Source: Promicromonosporaceae bacterium
GTDB lineage: Bacteria; Actinomycetota; Actinomycetes; Actinomycetales; Cellulomonadaceae
Assembly: GCA_009780755.1 (NCBI GenBank)
Contig: WQZL01000084.1
Span: 1 to 10,194, forward strand
DNA: 10,194 nucleotides
Direction of reading: 5' to 3'
Positions 5,618-10,194 of the stretch are shown one piece after another. The notes below the pieces were generated by a model that was not told the DNA's origin, did no database searches, and saw only the letters and a list, made by a program, of their open reading frames with translations. The translations under genes and the position numbers were made by a program. The number at the start of each line of letters is the position of its first letter. The first letter of the stretch is position 1.

Positions 5618-6231
5618 AAATCGGCTGGATCAATATCCGTCATGGTCAGGTTGCCGCCCGGTCGAAGATTCAGCACCACATCCCAGTTGGTGTAGCGATC
5701 AAACTGAAAGCTGCCTGAGAGTGCCGCGTATCGGCCATAAGGGCCAAACAGTTCATCCCAGCCGTACCACGCCGGGCCTGTTGCCTGCGTCAGCGTGTAC
5801 GTGCGCAAGCCCGTGCCGCACAGCGGCGCCTTGAGTGTGATGGAACGGCCCGGTTCCAGCATCACACCGAACACCGGCCCCTCCTCATCGGAGAGCTTGA
5901 CGAAAGTGAAGTCGCCGCCGACCGGAGTCGAGAGGGTCAGGTCGCCGTAGTTGCCGCGATCTCGGCTCTGCTGGCAATCCACCAAGCGTTCGCCGGTAAC
6001 AAACCAACGCATCGCTCCATGCTCAGGCATCGGTTGCAAGCCCTCGGTCTTAAGCACGTAGGTAATGTCGGATGTGTCATCGCCGTGGTGGAGCGTGCCG
6101 GTTGTCGGCAGCTTGGTGGCCACCGCGGATTCCGTGGCGGCAGGCTCGGCCGCGCCTTCTAGTACGACGCTACAGCCCCCCAGGGCGAGTACACACGCCG
6201 CACCAAGGCTTACCACCAGACGGGTTCTCAT
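5614..6231 (-). CDS. Putative lipoprotein of unknown function
   Basis: A 205-residue exported lipoprotein. The N-terminus is a textbook lipoprotein signal: MRTR, a hydrophobic core, and the lipobox LGGC with the modified cysteine C20. After a low-complexity Ala/Glu/Thr tether (about 24-45) comes a compact beta-rich domain with two further cysteines, C86 (LVDCQQSRD) and C128 (APLCGTG), that could form a disulfide. I do not recognise the family, and no enzymatic motif is visible. The start is well supported: GGGGGAGG lies 7 bases before ATG 6231. The stop codon overlaps that of the carboxypeptidase gene in CTAA (5614-5617), so the two converge. A cell-envelope role fits both the lipobox and the neighbour, but this is inference. 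Confidence 0.85.
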   Translation of the reverse strand: MRTRLVVSLGAACVLALGGCSVVLEGAAEPAATESAVATKLPTTGTLHHGDDTSDITYVLKTEGLQPMPEHGAMRWFVTGERLVDCQQSRDRGNYGDLTLSTPVGGDFTFVKLSDEEGPVFGVMLEPGRSITLKAPLCGTGLRTYTLTQATGPAWYGWDELFGPYGRYAALSGSFQFDRYTNWDVVLNLRPGGNLTMTDIDPADF

Positions 6232-6264
6232 TGCACTACCTCCCCCTTGGGCACCGTTTCGTCG

Positions 6265-6270
6265 ATCCTA
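6265..6270 (-). promoter_or_regulatory. Possible -10 box for the lipoprotein gene
   Basis: TAGGAT on the minus strand lies 33 bp before the lipoprotein ATG, leaving room for the strong Shine-Dalgarno sequence. The matching -35 position (GGCAAA at a 17-bp spacing) is poor, so this is a weak call. Confidence 0.25.
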
Positions 6271-6351
6271 GAAAGGGATGGCGCATCTTTGCCGGGCTGG
6301 CGCTTGGTGATCGACAAAGGATGGTCGCACGAAGTGTGGCATCATCTGCGG

Positions 6352-6996
6352 ATGGAACCCTTTGCCCTGACCGGGGAGCGGGTAAGGCTGGCCGTGCCCA
6401 CTCTCGCCGATGCCGATGTGCTGACTGCCTGCTTGGCCGATTCGTCGGTGTTGCGCTGGATCGGCGCCATGCCCGACCCGTACACCCGTGATGATGCCGT
6501 TTACTTCATCGAACAGGTGACCGCTCCTGGCTGGCGAGATGAAACCCAGTTCAACTGGTCGATCCGGGAAAAGCCCGATGGCTGGCGCGGCGACGACCCA
6601 GAGCCGCCGGTGTTTGGCGGGGTTGGCCTCACCGGCCTGAGCAGCGGCTCCGCCGAGATCGGTTGGTGGCTCGCCACAGCGGCGCGGGGACGTGGCCTGG
6701 CCGCGGAGGCCGCCCGACTCGTTCTCGACTGGGCCTTCGATTCTGAGACTCTCGCCCTCCAGCGGGTGTACTGGCGAGCGGAGGTGGGCAATTGGGCCTC
6801 TAGGCGCCTGGCCTGGAACCTTGGCTTCCGCGTGGAGGGCTGCGTGCGCGCCGAGATCGTCAATCGAGGAGAGCGCCGAGACGCTTGGGTGGGCACCTTG
6901 CTGCCTGGCGATCCGCGCCAGCCAAACGAACCCTGGCCCGCCAACGCCCCGATGGTTGAGCCGCCCCCGGCGGTTGAGCCTGTCGAAACCACCTGA
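6352..6996 (+). CDS. GNAT-family N-acetyltransferase, RimJ/RimL-like
   Basis: A cytosolic acetyl-CoA-dependent acetyltransferase of 214 residues. The N-terminus (FALTGERVRLAVPTLADADVL) and the acetyl-CoA loop RGRGLA (112-117, pattern R-x-x-G-x-A) followed by AAEAARLVLDWAF are typical, as is VYWRAEVGNWASRRLAWNLGFRVEG (139-163) of the RimJ/RimL/ribosomal-protein or small-molecule acetyltransferase group. The substrate cannot be told. ATG 6352 is chosen because it places the usual first strand at the start; the frame is open back to 6247 but without homology-like sequence. No Shine-Dalgarno is present, and a TGG-CATCAT (6337-6345) ending 6 bases before the ATG may be an extended -10 of a leaderless message. 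The last residues, VEPVETT, come from a dispersed repeat that overlaps the stop codon, so the C-terminus is not conserved protein. Confidence 0.9.
   Translation: MEPFALTGERVRLAVPTLADADVLTACLADSSVLRWIGAMPDPYTRDDAVYFIEQVTAPGWRDETQFNWSIREKPDGWRGDDPEPPVFGGVGLTGLSSGSAEIGWWLATAARGRGLAAEAARLVLDWAFDSETLALQRVYWRAEVGNWASRRLAWNLGFRVEGCVRAEIVNRGERRDAWVGTLLPGDPRQPNEPWPANAPMVEPPPAVEPVETT
6954..6993. repeat. Dispersed repeat overlapping the end of the GNAT gene
   Basis: GGTTGAGCC occurs at 6954-6962 and again at 6972-6980, the second running on into TGTCGAAACCACC. The segment 6971-6993 is the reverse complement of the intergenic element at 2046-2068 apart from two changes, one at an end. Here it is translated as the tail VEPxxAVEPVETT. 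Confidence 0.7.
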
Positions 6997-7089
6997 GTTC
7001 ATACACCTGCGGGATGACGGCGAGCCGGGGTGACATCAGGCTCGCGGCGGATGCGGCTGGGGCCGGTTGACTCGTAGGCTGTTCCAACC

Positions 7090-8352
7090 ATGACTGATCT
7101 GACCTTCGATGAGCGGCGGATGCGGCGGCAGCGGTTCGCCGCCGACGCCATCGGCACCGTGGTGCTTGGTGTGCCTGCGGTGTGGTTCTCCCCCGAGTTC
7201 AACGGTGGCGTTAGCGGCATCTCTGCCAGCACCTCGACGGTCATCATCTGGTCGATCCTGCTGGTTGCCCCACTTGCCTGGCGGCGGGCGTGGCCGATGG
7301 CCTCGACACTAGCGGTGGCGTTAGCGGCGCTCGGCCATGTGATCGCGGGTATCCCCATTATCCTTCCCGCCGACCTGGCGATCCTGGCGGCCCTCTATTC
7401 GATCACCGTCCACGGGCCGGTCTGGGCGCATCGAACTGCGTTATTTGTCTCCTTGACGGGCGCGGGCATCTTGGGTTTTGGTCCGCTGACCAGCCGGGTC
7501 AGTGCCGGTGAATCCCTGACCATCGCGCTGTTGGCTGCCGCGCTGGCCCTGGCCGCCTGGGCGCTGGGTCTCGTTCGGCGCTGGCGCGGCGACATGCTGG
7601 CCGCCCTGCGGGATCGGGCCGAGCGTTTAGAGACCGAGCGCGACCAGCAGGCGCAAATAGCCACCCAGGCCGAACGCGCCCGCATCGCTCGCGAGATGCA
7701 CGACATCGTCGCTCACTCTCTGTCCGTGATGATCGTCCAGGCCGATGGTGGCCGATATGCGGGGGCCAGCGATCCGGCGGCAGCCGAGCGGGCGCTAACC
7801 GTGATCTCGGAAACCGGACGGGCGGCGTTGGCCGACATGCGGCGGCTGCTCGGGGTGTTGCGCGAGGGGCCGTCTACGTCCAGCGAACCAGCCGTTCCGG
7901 GCTTCGCTCCCGCCCCGCTCGTCCCGCAGCAGGGCGCCTCCGACGATGCAGACCTTGGCCAACTCATCGAACAGGCGCGAGCCGATGGTTTGCGCGTTTC
8001 CGATGTGCGGGTGGGTGAGCCGCGCCGCCTGCCGCCGGGCGCGGGCCTGACCCTGCACCGGGTGTGTCAGGAGGCGCTGACCAACGTTCGCAAGCATGGC
8101 GGGCCGGATGTGTCGGTAACCGTGGTGACCCGGTGGAGTGCAACGGCCATCGAGTTGGAGGTTTCCGATGATGGGCGTGGCGCGGCGGCCTCTGACCGTG
8201 CCACGGTAAGCGGGGAAGGTGGATTTGGCCTGCTCGGAATGCGCGAGCGAGCTGCGATGTTCGGTGGCACAGTCACAGCCGGTCCGAAGCCGGGCGGCGG
8301 CTGGCGCGTAAGGTTTGTGATGCCCCTGCCCGAGACCCCCAAGGAGATTTAA
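7090..8352 (+). CDS. Two-component sensor histidine kinase, NarL/HisKA_3 family
   Basis: A 420-residue membrane sensor kinase. Four to five hydrophobic segments (about 18-33, 48-63, 70-105, 116-131, 140-162) with very short loops form the N-terminal half; there is no large extracellular sensor domain, so it likely senses the membrane itself or a small ligand. The dimerisation and phosphoacceptor region is EMHDIVAHSLSVM with H204. The ATP-binding domain has the N box HRVCQEALTNVRKHGG (N332), DDGRG (360-364) and the G box GGFGLLGMRER (377-387). This layout is common for actinobacterial kinases controlling drug or envelope-stress exporters. ATG 7090 gives the usual start; no Shine-Dalgarno is visible, and TAGGCT at 7075-7080 could be the -10 of a near-leaderless message. 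The response-regulator gene follows immediately, so the two are surely co-transcribed. The signal is unknown. Confidence 0.94.
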   Translation: MTDLTFDERRMRRQRFAADAIGTVVLGVPAVWFSPEFNGGVSGISASTSTVIIWSILLVAPLAWRRAWPMASTLAVALAALGHVIAGIPIILPADLAILAALYSITVHGPVWAHRTALFVSLTGAGILGFGPLTSRVSAGESLTIALLAAALALAAWALGLVRRWRGDMLAALRDRAERLETERDQQAQIATQAERARIAREMHDIVAHSLSVMIVQADGGRYAGASDPAAAERALTVISETGRAALADMRRLLGVLREGPSTSSEPAVPGFAPAPLVPQQGASDDADLGQLIEQARADGLRVSDVRVGEPRRLPPGAGLTLHRVCQEALTNVRKHGGPDVSVTVVTRWSATAIELEVSDDGRGAAASDRATVSGEGGFGLLGMRERAAMFGGTVTAGPKPGGGWRVRFVMPLPETPKEI

Positions 8353-9063
8353 GTGACCAGGCAAGCCCCCATTCGCGTGGCCCTCGTCGATGACCAGCAG
8401 CTCGTTCGCGCGGGCTTCCGCATGGTTATCGACTCCCAACCCGATCTGACCGTTGTAGCTGAGGCGGGCGACGGCGAGGAGGCGCTGCGCGTGCTGGCCC
8501 GCGACCAGGCCGACGTGGTGTTGATGGATGTGCGGATGCCGCGCATGGATGGCCTGACCGCGACGGCTCGGCTCATTGAGGCAACTGGCGGCGAGGGGCA
8601 GCCTGCCGGGCCACGCGTGGTGGTACTCACCACGTTTGACCTTGATGAGTATGTGTTGACGGCGATCCAGGCCGGAGCGTCGGGCTTCTTGTTGAAGGAT
8701 GCCCCCCCGGAGGAGCTGCTGGCGGCGATTCGCACCGTTCATCGAGGGGACGCGGTGATCGCACCATCGTCTACGAAGCGGTTGTTGGAGCATTTGGTGA
8801 CGGTGTTGCCCGCAAGTACCGACGACGAAGCAACAGCCTCTCCTGCGCAGGCGGCGGTGGATTCGCTGACAGAGCGAGAACGCGAGGTGCTGGTGTTGAT
8901 GGCTCGTGGTCGGTCGAACACGGAGATCGGCCAGGATTTGTTCGTAGCCGAGGCCACGGTCAAAACCCATGTGGGCCGCATTCTGGCCAAACTAAGCGCC
9001 CGCGACCGCGTCCAAGCCGTAGTAGTCGCCTACGAAACGGGCCTGGTCAAGCCCGGCGAGTAG
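8353..9063 (+). CDS. Two-component response regulator, NarL/LuxR family
   Basis: A 236-residue cytosolic DNA-binding regulator, the partner of the kinase just upstream. The receiver domain (1-125) has the acidic pair D13/D14, phosphoacceptor D59 (VVLMDVRMPRMDG), T93/T94 and K115 (FLLKDAPPEE). A linker with a short acidic/alanine-rich stretch (153-170) leads to the LuxR-type helix-turn-helix SLTEREREVLVLMARGRSNTEIGQDLFVAEATVKTHVGRILAKL (171-214). The gene starts with GTG 8353 directly after the kinase TAA; the AAGGAG at 8341-8346, inside the last kinase codons, is its ribosome-binding site, so translation is coupled. No transporter or other usual target gene lies beside the pair in this window, so the regulon is unknown. 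Confidence 0.95.
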   Translation: MTRQAPIRVALVDDQQLVRAGFRMVIDSQPDLTVVAEAGDGEEALRVLARDQADVVLMDVRMPRMDGLTATARLIEATGGEGQPAGPRVVVLTTFDLDEYVLTAIQAGASGFLLKDAPPEELLAAIRTVHRGDAVIAPSSTKRLLEHLVTVLPASTDDEATASPAQAAVDSLTEREREVLVLMARGRSNTEIGQDLFVAEATVKTHVGRILAKLSARDRVQAVVVAYETGLVKPGE

Positions 9064-9112
9064 CGTTCAAGCGCTGTTTGACGACAGGTTTTGGTGCACT
9101 TTGTGTCGCCGG

Positions 9113-9142
9113 TTACGTTAGTTCCCTGTAGTCTGCTACCGT
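9113..9142 (+). promoter_or_regulatory. Candidate leaderless promoter for the small helical protein gene
   Basis: TTACGT (9113-9118), an 18-bp spacer and TACCGT (9137-9142) end 6 bases before ATG 9149. No Shine-Dalgarno sequence is present. Transcription would start at the A of the ATG, a common arrangement in actinobacteria. Motif and spacing are the only support. Confidence 0.4.
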
Positions 9143-9148
9143 CTGGCT

Positions 9149-9442
9149 ATGACACATATTTCTACTAATCAGTCAGCGGTGACTTCTCGAACGAGTAGGC
9201 TTTCTCGGTCTTTGCAGGGTGACAGGGCGGCTTGCTCGGCGTTTAACACGAATGCTTCTGGCGCTGTGGCTCGTCATGATGGTACGGCTGCTGTTGAGGC
9301 TGAGCGTTATGTTGAAGCAGTTGTGCAGACTGTGTTGGCCGCGACACAAATCATTGATGATTTACAGCGGTTTATGGGCACAGCCGCTACGAACGTGTCT
9401 CATATTGACAGAAGTTCTCAGATTCACATGGTGCCCCGCTGA
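9149..9442 (+). CDS. Small helical protein, possible type VII secretion partner or substrate
   Basis: A 97-residue protein without signal peptide or transmembrane segment. It starts with a Ser/Thr-rich stretch (1-22), then a predicted helix broken near 32-44, then a long helix (45-83: AAVEAERYVEAVVQTVLAATQIIDDLQRFMGTAA) ending in an aspartate-containing tail. Length and pattern, with an N-terminal T/S-rich helix, a central break and an LQ-x-F...D ending, resemble the WXG100-like TIGR04197/LXG-associated small proteins exported or used as chaperones in T7SS. No WXG or YxxxD/E motif is present, so this is resemblance, not proof. The stop codon overlaps the next start in TGATG (9440-9444), which implies translational coupling. 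Base composition is visibly less GC-rich than the kinase-regulator genes, suggesting acquisition. The alternative is an unrelated hypothetical small protein. Confidence 0.65.
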   Translation: MTHISTNQSAVTSRTSRLSRSLQGDRAACSAFNTNASGAVARHDGTAAVEAERYVEAVVQTVLAATQIIDDLQRFMGTAATNVSHIDRSSQIHMVPR

Positions 9443-10194
9443 TGCCCCGGGGATTTAGCGGAGCGCCCGCACGTAGCTATCTTGCCCACGCCGAGGCCGC
9501 GCAAGCCGCCGCACACGCAGTGATCGATACCGCTCCTGCCGTGCCAGGGCTTCCTCCGGTAAAGCGTCACCAGTTGCCTTACGCTTCGTCATCGGTTGGA
9601 TTCACTCCGGGTGGAGCAACCGGTATTAGAACATCCAGAAAGATCGTATTTGATGCCCAAGCCCAAGACTCGCTGAAACGGCAAATAAACGGGTTCGGGG
9701 TTAATTCTGTCCGCGCGCTAAAAGCTCGTCTTGATGAAATTGACGCGATAGCAACCACCGACCTACAACTCCCAGCGACCAGCACACAGGTACAGCTAGT
9801 CTCTCGGCTGCTGCGGGAGACCCTGGGAACATTTGCTCAAATCATGCAAGGGTTTGAACAAACACTGAGTACAGCCAGCAGAATACTTACTGCCGGCGGC
9901 GGCAACGGCAGCGACGCCGGAATCGAATGGAACCAAGGAACAGCCGAAGGAATCCGAGTCGAGACCGAGGCTGTGATGAAGCGTCAAGTTTCTGCGTTGC
10001 GGGATCAGGCTGGGTTGATGCGTCAGCAGTCCAGGGTCAGGGGGGATCAAGCTGAGCGTCATCGGCAGAACTCTTCTGATCCAAGCTGGCGGCCGCAGGG
10101 AATACCTGTTGGTCAGCCGGTGCCCCCTGCTCGACGGGCAGCAGAAACCGCGTCCTGGACCCGATTGCGCGACGAAGCCTTGGCATTGACAGGT
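9442..10194 (+). CDS. Large hypothetical protein, partial (runs off the window)
   Basis: An uninterrupted frame of 251 codons from ATG 9442 to the last base, with no stop, so the 3' end lies outside. Helical segments are expected at about 11-29, 72-105, 115-150 and 170-208, the last charged and glutamine-rich (coiled-coil-like), separated by a GGGNGSD linker (152-158) and a Pro-rich stretch (213-230). The only tryptophans are W163, W216 and W239. No signal peptide, transmembrane segment or known catalytic motif is seen. The start overlaps the stop of the 97-residue protein by one base, so the two are translated together. A helical N-terminal half plus flexible linker behind a small helical protein is the layout of LXG-like or other T7SS effectors, whose toxin domain would be at the unseen C-terminus. 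It could equally be a phage or structural protein. I do not recognise the family. Confidence 0.7.
   Translation, partial: MPRGFSGAPARSYLAHAEAAQAAAHAVIDTAPAVPGLPPVKRHQLPYASSSVGFTPGGATGIRTSRKIVFDAQAQDSLKRQINGFGVNSVRALKARLDEIDAIATTDLQLPATSTQVQLVSRLLRETLGTFAQIMQGFEQTLSTASRILTAGGGNGSDAGIEWNQGTAEGIRVETEAVMKRQVSALRDQAGLMRQQSRVRGDQAERHRQNSSDPSWRPQGIPVGQPVPPARRAAETASWTRLRDEALALTG

Noticed and set aside
6268..7002. Antisense frame of 244 codons opposite the acetyltransferase gene
   Set aside because: It shows no domain and no ribosome-binding site, while the other strand encodes a full GNAT domain.
7795..8970. Antisense open frame of 391 codons across the kinase and regulator genes
   Set aside because: It is the mirror of two strongly conserved genes, His/Arg/Gly-rich and without recognisable motifs; high GC makes such frames common.
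9579..10062. Minus-strand frames (9579-9785 and 9796-10062)
   Set aside because: They lie opposite a stop-free plus frame that spans the whole interval and begins with a coupled start codon.

Overview
The window reads as a fairly GC-rich actinobacterial chromosome. The evidence is an actinobacterial-style S-layer-homology (SLH) protein, a ROK glucokinase, a NarL-type two-component pair, leaderless-looking promoters and a dispersed VEPVETT-encoding repeat. I recall that repeat from Propionibacteriaceae and related groups; this taxonomic guess comes from memory and is only moderate. There is no rRNA, tRNA, CRISPR array or intact insertion sequence.

Region 1 (1-2516) is an accessory, rearranged stretch. 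A 25-bp tandem direct repeat leads into a gene for a secreted protein with three near-identical SLH repeats. Its signal peptide is out of frame with the only good start codon. A perfect 21-bp hairpin follows. Then come about 540 bp without an intact gene, holding an opposite-strand, internally deleted SLH remnant, two copies of a dispersed repeat and a 58-bp imperfect palindrome.

Region 2 (2517-6351) is housekeeping: a small SHOCT-tailed protein, a ROK glucokinase (minus strand), a divergent Fe/Mn superoxide dismutase with a palindrome inside its probable promoter, a VanY-like carboxypeptidase with a TTG start, and a convergent lipoprotein whose stop codon overlaps that of the carboxypeptidase.

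Region 3 (6352-9063) has a GNAT acetyltransferase whose C-terminus is encoded by the dispersed repeat, then a NarL-family sensor kinase and LuxR-type regulator forming a tight operon with no target gene beside it in the window.

Region 4 (9064-10194) looks lower in GC by eye. It holds a probably leaderless gene for a 97-residue helical protein resembling small type VII secretion (T7SS) partners. One-base-overlapped with it is a large open frame (9442 onward, no stop before the window edge) for an unrecognised helical, linker-rich protein. This pair is the best candidate for an undescribed system, possibly a T7SS-exported effector with its small partner, but that reading is an inference.
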